A stretch of 64,000 nt of DNA from Actinomadura sp. NAK00032 (GTDB lineage: Bacteria; Actinomycetota; Actinomycetes; Streptosporangiales; Streptosporangiaceae), in assembly GCF_013364275.1 (NCBI RefSeq), contig NZ_CP054932.1, positions 5,084,001 through 5,148,000 of the forward strand, written 5' to 3'. Below, in pieces: positions 1 to 8,109 of the stretch. The stretch's first letter is position 1. The number at the start of each line of letters is the position of its first letter. Below the pieces are notes generated by a model. That model did not search any database, was not told the origin of the DNA, and was given only the letters and a program-made list of their open reading frames with translations. The translations under genes and the position numbers were made by a program.

Positions 1-3000
1 CCTCGCTGTGCCGGTCGCCGACCTCGCCGAGGAAGCGCAGCGCCTCCAGCTCCTCGGCGAGGGCCTCCGCCGGGCGCCCGGCGCGGCGCAGCACGGCGGC
101 GAGGGTGTCCAGGCCGACGCCGAGGCCGTACCAGTCGCCGCCCGACCTGCGCAGGTGCAGCGCCTGCCGGGCCGCGTGCTCGGCCTCCACCGGCAGGCCG
201 AGCCAGGAGTAGGTGCGGGCGAGGCTGCCGAGGGTGCCGGCCATGCCGCTGCGCGCGCCGAGCCGGTGCCACAGGTCGAGGGCCTCCAGGCCGAGGACGA
301 GCGCCTCCTGGGGGCGGCCGAGGCGGCGCATCACGACCGACAGGTGCTCCAGGTCGTGGGCCTCGCCGTGCTGGTCGCCGATCTCGCGGCGGATGTCCAG
401 CGCGCGCAGCAGGTGCTCGCGCGCCTCCCGGTACCGCCCGAGCCGCCAGTGGACGATCCCGATCTGCGCGAGCGCCTCGGACTCGCCGTGCCGGTCGCTG
501 GTGTCGCGGTGCAGCCGCAGCGCCTCCCCGCAGTAGGTGAACGCCTCGGCGAACTTGCTGGCCTCGCACATCAGCATCCCGAGCGTGTTCAGCGCGCGCG
601 CCTCCCCGTGGCGTCCGCCCAGGGCGCGGTAGGTGCGCAGGGCCTGCTCGGCGTCCTGCTGGGCCATGTCGCGCAGGCCGAGGGCGGCGTTCATGCGCGC
701 CAGCTCCGTCAGCGCCTGCGCGGCGCCGTGCATGTCCGCGAGCTCCTGCCGGATGGACAGCGCCTCCAGCGCGTGCGTCACGGCCTCGTGGACGTTGCCC
801 TGGCGGCGGTGGACGCCGGCCACGGTGATCAGGGTCTCGGCCACGCCCGCCTGGTCGTCGATCCGGCGCCGGACGGCGAGCGCGCGGTCGGCGTGCACCA
901 GCGCCGTCTCGTAGTCGCCGACGCCCAGGTGGGCGCGGGCGAGCGTGCTGCGGCTCTTGGCCACTCCCCCGTCGTCGCGGAGCCGCTCGTGGATCTCCAG
1001 TGAGCGGCGCGCGTGGTCGATCGCCGTCAGGTAGCGGCCGAGGACGACGTGGACGTCGGCGAGCGTGGCCAGCGTGACGGCCTCCCCGTACGGGTCGGGC
1101 GGGTCGACGGCCCGGAACCCGCGGCGCGCGTCCTCGCCGTAGCCGATGGCCTCGACGGAGCCGCCCAGCTCGAAGTGCGCGACCGCGAGGTTGTGCAGCA
1201 TGACGGCCGCCGCCGCCCAGTCCTCCTCGGTGCGGGCGGCGTGCAGGCCCGCCTGCTGGACGGCGATGTTGTCCTCGCTGTAGCGGCGGAACTCCTGGAA
1301 GTCGAACAGCGCGTCGGCCAGTTCCCAGCAGGTGCGGTGCAAGCCGAGCCGGGCGGCCTGGTGGACGGCGGCGACCAGGTTGCGCCGCTCGGCCTCGAAC
1401 CAGGCGAGCGCCTCCGCGCGCTCGGCGGCCGACGGGCGGGCCCGCGCCTCGCCCCGGTGCGCGGTGGGGCGGGGCCGCCCCGGCAGCGCCGCGCCGGCCG
1501 CGCGGGCGTCGGCGAGGTAGCCGGCCAGCAGCCGCCGCTGCGCCGCCTGCCGCTCGCCGTCGGAGTCCTCGCCGAGGCCGCGCTCGCGGGCGAAGTCGCG
1601 CAGCAGGTCGTGCATCCGGTACCGGCCGGGGCCGACGTCCTGCACGAGGTAGGCCTGCCGGAGGCCCTCCAGGCACTCGCGGGCCGCGTCGGCCGTGCGG
1701 TCCTGGAGGGCGGCGAGGGCGGCGGGCGTGAAGTCGGGGCCCGCGAGGAGCCCGAGGCGGCGGAACGCCTCCCGCTGGTCGCGGCGCAGGCTGCGGTAGG
1801 CGACGTCGAACGTCGGGTCGACGGCGGCGCTCAGGCCCGGTCCCGGCGTCCCGGGCGGGGCGCCGGCGGGGGCGTCCCGGGCGGCCAGCTCCCGGACGGT
1901 CCCGGCGATCGACTCGCCGGGGTTCTCGGCGAGCCGGCCGGCGATGACGCCGAGCGCCAGCGGCAGGTGCCCGCACTCGCGGGCGAGCCGCTCGACGGCC
2001 CGGTGCTCGTCCCGGACGCGGGCGTCGCGCGGCCCGAGGACGTTGGCGATGAGGTCCACCGCCTCCTGCGTGGCCATCTCCCGCAGCTCCAGCGTCCGGA
2101 TGTCGGCGCCCTCCAGCAGCGCGGGCAGCCGCCGCCGGCTGGTGACCACCACCAGCCCGGAGACGACCGCCGCCAGCAGCGGCCTGACCTGCTCGGGCTG
2201 GACGGCGTTGTCGAGGATCAGCAGCATCCGGCGGCCGCCGAGCAGCGACCGGCACTGCGCCGCCAGCTCGTCCTCGGTGCGGGGCAGCTGGTCGCCGGGG
2301 ACGCCGGCGGCGCGCAGCACCTGCCCCATCGCCTCCGCCGGGGTGACGGGGCTGCGGGTCGTGCCGCGCAGGTCGGCGAACAGGGCGCCGTCGGGGAACC
2401 GGTCGGCGACGCGGTGCGCCCAGTGCAGCGCCAGCGTCGTCTTGCCGACCCCCGCCATGCCCTGGACGACGACCGCGCGCGGCCACACCGACTGGCCGAC
2501 GAGCAGGTCGAGCTTGCTGAGGCTCACCGCCCGGCCGGCGAAGAAGGCGTTGTCGGCGGGGAGCCGCGCCGCGGTCGGGCGGCCGCCCGGCGGCTCCAGC
2601 CGCACCGGCTCGCGCGCCGCGATGGCGGTGTCCCCGGTGTCCCCCGCGGGCTCGGCGGGACGGGCCGGCGCGGCGCCGGCGGCGGGCCACTCGTCCCCCC
2701 AGGGGCTGGCGGCGCGCCGCAGCCGCTCGACGTCGAGCACGGTCAGCGGCCGGGGGCGGGCGTGCAGGATGCCCTTGGCCCGCCAGGACCGGAACCACCG
2801 CACGAGCGTCTCGCGGGAGATCCCCGCCCAGTTCGCCAGCTCGGCCTGGCTGAGCTTGAGCGGGATCCGCGTCCCGTCGCCGGGGCCGGGCTCGCCGAAC
2901 CGGTGCGCCAGCTCCAGCAGGTGGTAGGCGAGGCGCTGCGGGTGGTCGGCGGCGCGGACCGCGTGGCGGCGGCCGCCGAAGGTGACGCTCTCGGAGATCG

Positions 3001-3430
3001 CGTGCATCATCGCCTCGGCGACCCGCGGGTTGGCCGCCAGCAGGCTGCGGAAGGTGGCGCGGTCCACGCGCAGCGCCGCGACGTGGTCGAGCGCGGCGAC
3101 GCTGCCGCGCTGCGGGTGCCCCCACGGGCCGAGGACGCCGACCAGGTCCCCGGCCCCGAACAGGTCGATGATCGACTCGTCGCCGTCGCTGGAGTCGACG
3201 AACTCCTTGGCGACCGCGTTGCTGGCCGCGCGCGGCGACGCCTTGAACACCACGTACACGGCGGGGGCCACCGACCCCTGGTGGCACAGCATCCCGCCGG
3301 GCGGGATGTCGGTGCGGCGGCCCATGGCGCGCAGGGCCTGCCGGTCGGCGGGGGCGAGCCGGTCCCAGAAGCTGCCCGGCCGGACGTCCGGCACGTGGTC
3401 GATCTGCCCGAGGTCGGTCAATCCGGTCAC
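1..3430 (-). CDS. Crp/Fnr-type sensor fused to NB-ARC ATPase and TPR domains (3' end outside window)
   Basis: A continuous minus-strand frame of about 1143 codons runs off the left edge. From the GTG at 3430 the protein starts with a cyclic-nucleotide-binding-like fold (about residues 15-135), then a Crp-type helix-turn-helix containing the segment SQAELANWAGISRETLVRW (about 165-185). A linker leads to an NB-ARC/STAND ATPase with Walker A GMAGVGKTT (near residue 323) and Walker B-like LLILDNA (near 403). From about residue 640 to the edge there are repeated TPR-like helices. AfsR/SARP regulators share the NB-ARC-TPR part but carry a different DNA-binding head. The GTG overlaps the upstream gene's TGA (GTGA), so the two are translationally coupled. 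I infer a transcription factor that senses a small nucleotide or protein ligand; neither ligand nor targets can be read from the sequence. Confidence 0.85.
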   Translation of the reverse strand, partial: MTGLTDLGQIDHVPDVRPGSFWDRLAPADRQALRAMGRRTDIPPGGMLCHQGSVAPAVYVVFKASPRAASNAVAKEFVDSSDGDESIIDLFGAGDLVGVLGPWGHPQRGSVAALDHVAALRVDRATFRSLLAANPRVAEAMMHAISESVTFGGRRHAVRAADHPQRLAYHLLELAHRFGEPGPGDGTRIPLKLSQAELANWAGISRETLVRWFRSWRAKGILHARPRPLTVLDVERLRRAASPWGDEWPAAGAAPARPAEPAGDTGDTAIAAREPVRLEPPGGRPTAARLPADNAFFAGRAVSLSKLDLLVGQSVWPRAVVVQGMAGVGKTTLALHWAHRVADRFPDGALFADLRGTTRSPVTPAEAMGQVLRAAGVPGDQLPRTEDELAAQCRSLLGGRRMLLILDNAVQPEQVRPLLAAVVSGLVVVTSRRRLPALLEGADIRTLELREMATQEAVDLIANVLGPRDARVRDEHRAVERLARECGHLPLALGVIAGRLAENPGESIAGTVRELAARDAPAGAPPGTPGPGLSAAVDPTFDVAYRSLRRDQREAFRRLGLLAGPDFTPAALAALQDRTADAARECLEGLRQAYLVQDVGPGRYRMHDLLRDFARERGLGEDSDGERQAAQRRLLAGYLADARAAGAALPGRPRPTAHRGEARARPSAAERAEALAWFEAERRNLVAAVHQAARLGLHRTCWELADALFDFQEFRRYSEDNIAVQQAGLHAARTEEDWAAAAVMLHNLAVAHFELGGSVEAIGYGEDARRGFRAVDPPDPYGEAVTLATLADVHVVLGRYLTAIDHARRSLEIHERLRDDGGVAKSRSTLARAHLGVGDYETALVHADRALAVRRRIDDQAGVAETLITVAGVHRRQGNVHEAVTHALEALSIRQELADMHGAAQALTELARMNAALGLRDMAQQDAEQALRTYRALGGRHGEARALNTLGMLMCEASKFAEAFTYCGEALRLHRDTSDRHGESEALAQIGIVHWRLGRYREAREHLLRALDIRREIGDQHGEAHDLEHLSVVMRRLGRPQEALVLGLEALDLWHRLGARSGMAGTLGSLARTYSWLGLPVEAEHAARQALHLRRSGGDWYGLGVGLDTLAAVLRRAGRPAEALAEELEALRFLGEVGDRHSE

Positions 3431-4029
3431 CCGCCCGCCATCGCCGCCGCCAGCGTCCAGAACAGGAACAGCACGGAGGTGGCCACCGCCCACGCGACGG
3501 CCTGCCAGGACAGCTCGCCGCAGCGGTGCGCGGCGGCCAGCAGCCGGCGCAGCTCCGCGTCGCGGACCCGGTCCTCCAGCACGGCCGCGGACCCGAACGG
3601 CGTCCACGGCACGCCCGGGTCGACGGGTGAGCCGGTGCGGGCGCGGACCTCGCCGAGCACCGCCAGCAGCGTGCGGCGGGACCGGGCGGCGTACCCGGCG
3701 GAGACCGCGAACGCGCCGGCGAGCACCGGCAGCAGCGCCAGCGCGGGCAGGCCGGGCAGGCCGGCCGCGAGCCGGGACGCGGTCCCGGCGAGCACGAGGG
3801 CGAGGAACACCGCGGCGACGGCGGAGTCCCTGCCGCTGAGCCGGACCAGCTCGCAGGCGTGCCCGAGGAGCTCCTCGGGCTTCTCCCTGTCCGGTCCGGG
3901 ACGGAACGCGGTCACCAACGCCTTCACCGTCCTCACGCGTCGAACCTGATCTTCCAGTTCCCATGGTGCGGTGGCAAGCGGGAGATTTCCGTCCGCGGGC
4001 GCACGGTTCGGCTGCGTCTGGCGACTCAT
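3427..4029 (-). CDS. Three-TM membrane protein resembling Pycsar effector (PycTM/DUF5706-like)
   Basis: A 200-residue protein from the ATG at 4029. It has a soluble N-terminal stretch, a helical segment just before a TM hairpin (about residues 70-115), a helical cytoplasmic stretch, and a last TM near the C terminus (LSWQAVAWAVATSVLFLFW). This order (amphipathic helix, TM hairpin, helical region, C-terminal TM) is that of the PycTM family, membrane effectors that respond to cyclic nucleotides in Pycsar anti-phage systems. No strictly diagnostic motif can be checked by eye, so the family call is inference. The stop codon overlaps the start of the downstream Crp-NB-ARC-TPR gene by 4 bases, so the two are probably made together. 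It could simply be an unrelated membrane partner. Confidence 0.75.
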   Translation of the reverse strand: MSRQTQPNRAPADGNLPLATAPWELEDQVRRVRTVKALVTAFRPGPDREKPEELLGHACELVRLSGRDSAVAAVFLALVLAGTASRLAAGLPGLPALALLPVLAGAFAVSAGYAARSRRTLLAVLGEVRARTGSPVDPGVPWTPFGSAAVLEDRVRDAELRRLLAAAHRCGELSWQAVAWAVATSVLFLFWTLAAAMAGG

Positions 4030-4083
4030 TCCGTCGGCGGGCCCGGCGCGCGCGCCGCCGCGCGATGAGGGAAGATGGTCGCC

Positions 4084-4749
4084 ATGACCTACACCGGGAA
4101 CGTCGAGACCGGCGGGCGCCCCGACGTCCGGGAGCTGCCCGGGCTGTCGGTGACGAAGGTGAGCGTCGGCCCCTACGACAACAACGCCTACATCCTGCGC
4201 TGCACGGCGACGGGCGAGCGGCTGCTGATCGACGCGGCGAACGAGGCGTCCCGGCTGCTGGAGCTGGTCGGCGACGGCCCCCTCACCCGCGTCGTCACCA
4301 CCCACCGCCACCAGGACCACTGGATGGCGCTGAGCGAGGTGGTGCGCGCCACCGGCGCCCCGGTCGCCGCGCACCCCCGCGACGCCGACGCGCTTCCCGA
4401 ACCGGTCGCCGAGCCGGTCGAGCACGGCGACGCGATCGGCTTCGGGCGGGTGTCCCTCGACGTCGTCCACCTGCGCGGCCACACGCCGGGGTCGATCGCG
4501 CTGCTGTACGACGCGGGCGGCGAGCTGGCCGACCGCCCGCACCTGTTCACCGGCGACAGCCTCTTCCCGGGCGGCGTCGGCAACACCTGGGGCGACCCGA
4601 CGCGGTTCAAGCAGCTGCTGGCGGACGTCGAGGAGCGCGTCTTCGACCGGCTCCCCGACGCCACCTGGTTCTATCCCGGCCACGGCAAGGACTCCACGCT
4701 CGGCCGCGAGCGGCCCTCCCTCCCGGAGTGGCGCGCCCGGGGATGGTGA
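4084..4749 (+). CDS. MBL-fold metallo-hydrolase
   Basis: About 221 residues. The metal-binding motif THRHQDHW (an HxHxDH variant), a later GHTPGS segment, the GDSLFPGG segment and the C-terminal YPGHGKD segment are the successive metal-ligand positions of glyoxalase II-like metallo-beta-lactamase-fold hydrolases. An ATG at 4075 is also in frame, but the GGGAAG just upstream sits at a proper distance only for the ATG at 4084, so I prefer that start. The gene is divergent from the Pycsar-like gene at 4029; the 54 bases between them must carry both promoters. The substrate is unknown; thioester or thiol-adduct hydrolysis is typical of the family. Confidence 0.85.
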   Translation: MTYTGNVETGGRPDVRELPGLSVTKVSVGPYDNNAYILRCTATGERLLIDAANEASRLLELVGDGPLTRVVTTHRHQDHWMALSEVVRATGAPVAAHPRDADALPEPVAEPVEHGDAIGFGRVSLDVVHLRGHTPGSIALLYDAGGELADRPHLFTGDSLFPGGVGNTWGDPTRFKQLLADVEERVFDRLPDATWFYPGHGKDSTLGRERPSLPEWRARGW

Positions 4750-4783
4750 CGTCCGGCCCGGAACAAGCGGTGGGGGGTGTTCG

Positions 4784-5416
4784 TTGGCCCCTTCACCACC
4801 GGGCCGAGACCAGGAGACGACCATCCACGAACGCCACGAGGTGGATCCGGGGCCGGCGCTGCGCTACCCGGCGGGCTCCCTCGTGCTCGTCGCCGGCCTG
4901 CCGGGGGCCGGCAAGAGCACCCTGCTCGACCGGATCTACGGGCTGCGCGGCGACGAGACGGCGCCGGTGCCCGCCGGCGGCGCGCTGGTGATCGACTCGC
5001 GGCAGTCCCGCAACTGGTGGGCGCGGTTCCTGCGCCCCCTGCCCGTGCGGCTGCGCACCCCGCTCGTCCACGCGACGCACGTGTGGCGCATCGGACGCGC
5101 CGTCCTCGCCGGGCACGGCGTCGTCGCGCACACCCGCGGCACCTGGCCGCACATCCTGTACCTGTTCGCCTGGCTGGCGCGGCGGCGCGGCGGCCGGCTG
5201 CACCTGATCCTCATCGACGTCGCCCCGGAGACAGCCCGCGCGGGCCAGTTCGCCCGGGGCCGGGTGGTCACGTCCGCGACGTTCAACCGGCACTGCCGCC
5301 GCTGGGGGCCGATCGTCGACCGCGCCCGCGGCGGCGACCCCCCGCCGCCCGCCGCCGGCGTCACCGTCCTCGACCGCACCGCCGCCGACAAGCTGCAGGC
5401 CATCCACTTCACCTGA
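4784..5416 (+). CDS. P-loop ATP-binding protein (AAA/zeta-toxin-like kinase fold)
   Basis: Up to 210 residues from a TTG at 4784, or 191 from the in-frame GTG at 4841; a run of G before the TTG makes it plausible. The frame has an N-terminal Walker A motif GLPGAGKST after a beta strand (LVLVAGLPGAGKS). Further on there are a hydrophobic strand LVIDSRQS and a LILIDVAPE segment followed by Arg-rich helices, the layout of small P-loop kinases such as gluconate kinase or zeta-type proteins. Actinobacteria carry many such AAA-family proteins of unknown substrate. It follows the MBL hydrolase by 34 bases in the same direction and may share its transcript. The specific function is not recognised. 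Confidence 0.75.
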   Translation: MAPSPPGRDQETTIHERHEVDPGPALRYPAGSLVLVAGLPGAGKSTLLDRIYGLRGDETAPVPAGGALVIDSRQSRNWWARFLRPLPVRLRTPLVHATHVWRIGRAVLAGHGVVAHTRGTWPHILYLFAWLARRRGGRLHLILIDVAPETARAGQFARGRVVTSATFNRHCRRWGPIVDRARGGDPPPPAAGVTVLDRTAADKLQAIHFT

Positions 5417-5566
5417 GGGCGGCCCGCGTCCGCCCAGACGCGCGTCGCGCGCAGACGATCTTGGTCTTCATGCCCGCGGTGGTGTTCCGCCGAGCAGAAG
5501 CGTGCGGGCGGTCGGGTGGGGAGGCGGATAGGGTCGGGGAAGATCGAGAGGACGGAGGCGGCAGGG

Positions 5567-6652
5567 ATGGCGCAGCAGGTACGCGGGGTCGTGGCACCGG
5601 GCAAGGGGCAGCCGGTGCGGATCGAGACGATCAACGTCCCGGACCCGGGGCCCGGGGAGGCGGTCGTCCAGGTGCAGGCGTGCGGGGTGTGCCACACCGA
5701 CCTGCACTACCGCGAGGGCGGGATCAACGACGACTTCCCGTTCCTGCTCGGGCACGAGGCCGCCGGGATCGTCGAGTCGGTCGGCGACGGGGTCACCGAG
5801 GTGGCGCCGGGCGACTTCGTGGTGCTGAACTGGCGGGCGGTGTGCGGTCAGTGCCGGGCGTGCCTGCGGGGGCGGCCCTGGTACTGCTTCAACACCCACA
5901 ACGCCGCCCAGAAGATGACCCTTGAGGACGGCACCGAGCTGTCGCCCGCGCTCGGGATCGGCGCGTTCGCCGACAAGACGCTGGTGGCGGCCGGGCAGTG
6001 CACGAAGGTCGACGCGGCGGCCAAGCCGGAGGTGGCGGGGCTGCTCGGCTGCGGCGTGATGGCCGGGCTCGGCGCGGCGATCAACACCGGGCAGGTGGGG
6101 CGCGGCGACACGGTCGCGGTCATCGGCTGCGGCGGCGTCGGCGCGGCGGCCGTGCTCGGCGCCCGGCTGGCCGGCGCCGCGAAGATCATCGCGGTGGACC
6201 TGGACGAGCGGAAGCTGGCGACCGCGTCCGGGCTCGGCGCCACGCACACCGTCAACGCCGCGGACGCGGATGTCGTCGAGGCGGTGCGGGAGCTGACCGG
6301 CGGGTTCGGCGCGGACGTCGTCGTCGAGGCGGTCGGCCGCCCGGAGACCTACGAGCAGGCGTTCTACGCGCGCGACCTCGCCGGCACCGTGGTGCTGGTC
6401 GGGGTGCCGACGCCGGAGATGAAGCTGGAGCTCCCGCTGCTGGACGTGTTCGGGCGCGGCGGCTCGCTGAAGTCGTCCTGGTACGGCGACTGCCTGCCCT
6501 CCCGCGACTTCCCGATGCTCATCGACCTCTACCTCCAGGGCCGCCTGGACCTCGACGCGTTCGTCTCCGAGACGATCGGGCTCGGCGACGTGGAGGCGGC
6601 GTTCGAGAAGATGCACCACGGCGACGTGCTGCGCTCGGTGGTGCTGCTCTGA
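5567..6652 (+). CDS. mscR: S-(hydroxymethyl)mycothiol dehydrogenase
   Basis: A 361-residue zinc-dependent alcohol dehydrogenase, the normal length for MscR/AdhE2. The catalytic zinc region GVCHTDLH (Cys42) and GHEAAG (His63, Glu64), the four structural-zinc cysteines (about 93, 96, 99, 107) and the Rossmann motif GCGGVG are all visible. The N-terminal segment MAQQVRGVVAPGKGQPV and the GSLKSSWYGDCLPSRDFP segment are typical of the mycothiol-dependent formaldehyde dehydrogenase/S-nitrosomycothiol reductase branch. It oxidises the formaldehyde-mycothiol adduct to formyl-mycothiol with NAD and reduces S-nitrosomycothiol. The ATG at 5567 is chosen by alignment to the family N terminus. Its TGA shares one base with the next ATG, so the two genes are coupled. 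Confidence 0.94.
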   Translation: MAQQVRGVVAPGKGQPVRIETINVPDPGPGEAVVQVQACGVCHTDLHYREGGINDDFPFLLGHEAAGIVESVGDGVTEVAPGDFVVLNWRAVCGQCRACLRGRPWYCFNTHNAAQKMTLEDGTELSPALGIGAFADKTLVAAGQCTKVDAAAKPEVAGLLGCGVMAGLGAAINTGQVGRGDTVAVIGCGGVGAAAVLGARLAGAAKIIAVDLDERKLATASGLGATHTVNAADADVVEAVRELTGGFGADVVVEAVGRPETYEQAFYARDLAGTVVLVGVPTPEMKLELPLLDVFGRGGSLKSSWYGDCLPSRDFPMLIDLYLQGRLDLDAFVSETIGLGDVEAAFEKMHHGDVLRSVVLL

Positions 6653-7296
6653 TGGCTCCGGACTCACCGCGCGCCCGCATCGACCACGTCGTCACGTCCG
6701 GCACGTTCTCCCTGGACGGCGGGACGTGGGAGGTCGACAACAACGTCTGGATCGTCGGCGACGACAGCGAGGCGGTCGTCATCGACGCCGCGCACGACGC
6801 CGAGGCGATCGCGGCGGCCGTCGGCGGCCGCCGGCTGGTGGCGATCGTGTCCACGCACGGGCACGACGACCACATCGACGCGGCCCCCGCGCTGAAGGCC
6901 GCCACGGGCGCGCCGATCCTGCTGCACCCGGACGACCTGATGCTGTGGAAGCGGAAGCACCCCGGCGAGGACCCCGACGGCGAACTCGCCGACGGGCAGG
7001 TCATCGCGGTGGCGGGCACGGAGCTGACCGTCCTGCACACCCCCGGGCACAGTCCCGGCGCGGTCTGCCTGCACGCCCCCGACCTGGGCACGGTGTTCTC
7101 CGGCGACACGCTGTTCAGCGGCGGGCCGGGCGCGACCGGCCGGTCGTTCTCCGACTTCCCGACGATCATCACCTCGATCCGGGAGCGGCTGCTGACGCTG
7201 CCGGCGGAGACGACGGTCCGCACCGGGCACGGAGATTCCACCACGATCGGCGCGGAGGCCCCGCATCTGGACGAGTGGATAGCCCGCGGGCACTGA
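6652..7296 (+). CDS. MBL-fold hydrolase, partner of MscR
   Basis: A 214-residue metallo-beta-lactamase-fold protein with STHGHDDHID (HxHxDH), TPGHSPGAV, FSGDTLFSGGPG and a C-terminal TGHGDSTT segment, giving a complete binuclear metal site. It begins on the last base of mscR (TGATG). The same gene pair is found in mycobacteria (Rv2259-Rv2260). From that constant linkage I infer that it hydrolyses the product of MscR, formyl-mycothiol, or a related mycothiol thioester or adduct; that activity is not shown by the sequence itself. Cytosolic, with no signal peptide. Confidence 0.9.
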   Translation: MAPDSPRARIDHVVTSGTFSLDGGTWEVDNNVWIVGDDSEAVVIDAAHDAEAIAAAVGGRRLVAIVSTHGHDDHIDAAPALKAATGAPILLHPDDLMLWKRKHPGEDPDGELADGQVIAVAGTELTVLHTPGHSPGAVCLHAPDLGTVFSGDTLFSGGPGATGRSFSDFPTIITSIRERLLTLPAETTVRTGHGDSTTIGAEAPHLDEWIARGH

Positions 7297-7347
7297 CCGG
7301 GATAAGGTCCCCGGTGGTGGGCGGGCGTCCCGAGCCGGGAGGGTGCG

Positions 7348-8097
7348 ATGCGGCGCGCGGTACCGGCGGCGCTGATGCTGTGCGGCGCGCTGGCGGGATG
7401 CGGCCAGGACGCCGAGGGGGCGGCGGGCTACGTCCCGCCGCCCGCCGCACCCGCTCCGGCCACCCCCGCTCCGGCCACCTCCGCCCCGACCGCGCCCGCT
7501 CCGAGCACGTCCGCTCCGAGCACGCCCGCTCCGGCGTCGCCGCTCGGGCGGCCCGGCGGGTGGCGCGTCACCACCTACTACACGGCGCTTGAGAGCCTCT
7601 ACCGCGGCGAGCGCAAGGCCGTCCGGGGCTGCACGCGGTTCCACTGCTCGCACGGCAAGGAGCCGCTCGGGTCCTACCCGGAGGACTTCCTGAAGGTCGT
7701 CCAGATGGAGGGCAGCGGCCGCATCACCGCCGGGCCGCAGCGGGGCCGGTACCTGAACTGGTCGCACAGCGTCGGGTTCTGGCTGGACGACACCACGCGC
7801 GACTCGCGGGGCCGTCCGCTGAAGGCGTGGGCGTCGGCGGCGGCCGACAGGTCGGTGCTGGCGCGGGGGCAGCGGTTCGCGATCACCGGCTGCGGCGAGG
7901 ACGCGCACGGCCGCCCGATCGAGGGCCCGGTGTGCGCGGCGTTCCGCAACGCCCGCTGGACGGTCACCGACCTGTTCCGCCCCGGCTACGGCGGCGAGAA
8001 CCACGCCGACGTCTACATCGGCGAGGAGAAGGACACGCGGCTGTCGGAGTCGCCGTACTACACGACGCTGAACCGCGCCACCCTCAGCCCCTCCTAG
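7348..8097 (+). CDS. Lipoprotein with Pro/Ala-rich stalk and RlpA/3D-like beta-barrel domain
   Basis: 249 residues. The N terminus MRRAVPAALMLCGALAGCG is a lipoprotein signal with lipobox LAGC. Residues 30-65 form a low-complexity stalk of PAP/SAP repeats, encoded by near-repeats of GCTCCG-type triplets. The globular part begins WRVTTYYTALESLY and contains four or more cysteines (GCTRFHCSHG, ITGCGED, GPVCAAF) and a W-TVTDLFRPGYGG segment. The VTTYYTA opening and the position of the final strand resemble double-psi beta-barrel 3D/RlpA-like domains that act on peptidoglycan; this assignment is tentative. It starts 51 bases after the MBL gene. Confidence 0.75.
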   Translation: MRRAVPAALMLCGALAGCGQDAEGAAGYVPPPAAPAPATPAPATSAPTAPAPSTSAPSTPAPASPLGRPGGWRVTTYYTALESLYRGERKAVRGCTRFHCSHGKEPLGSYPEDFLKVVQMEGSGRITAGPQRGRYLNWSHSVGFWLDDTTRDSRGRPLKAWASAAADRSVLARGQRFAITGCGEDAHGRPIEGPVCAAFRNARWTVTDLFRPGYGGENHADVYIGEEKDTRLSESPYYTTLNRATLSPS

Positions 8098-8109
8098 CCG
8101 GAGCCCCTC

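Noticed and set aside
1013..3949. Plus-strand reading frame of 978 codons
   Set aside because: It lies antisense to the Crp-NB-ARC-TPR gene, is low-complexity Arg/Ala/Gly/Val sequence, and shows no domain. It is a high-GC shadow.
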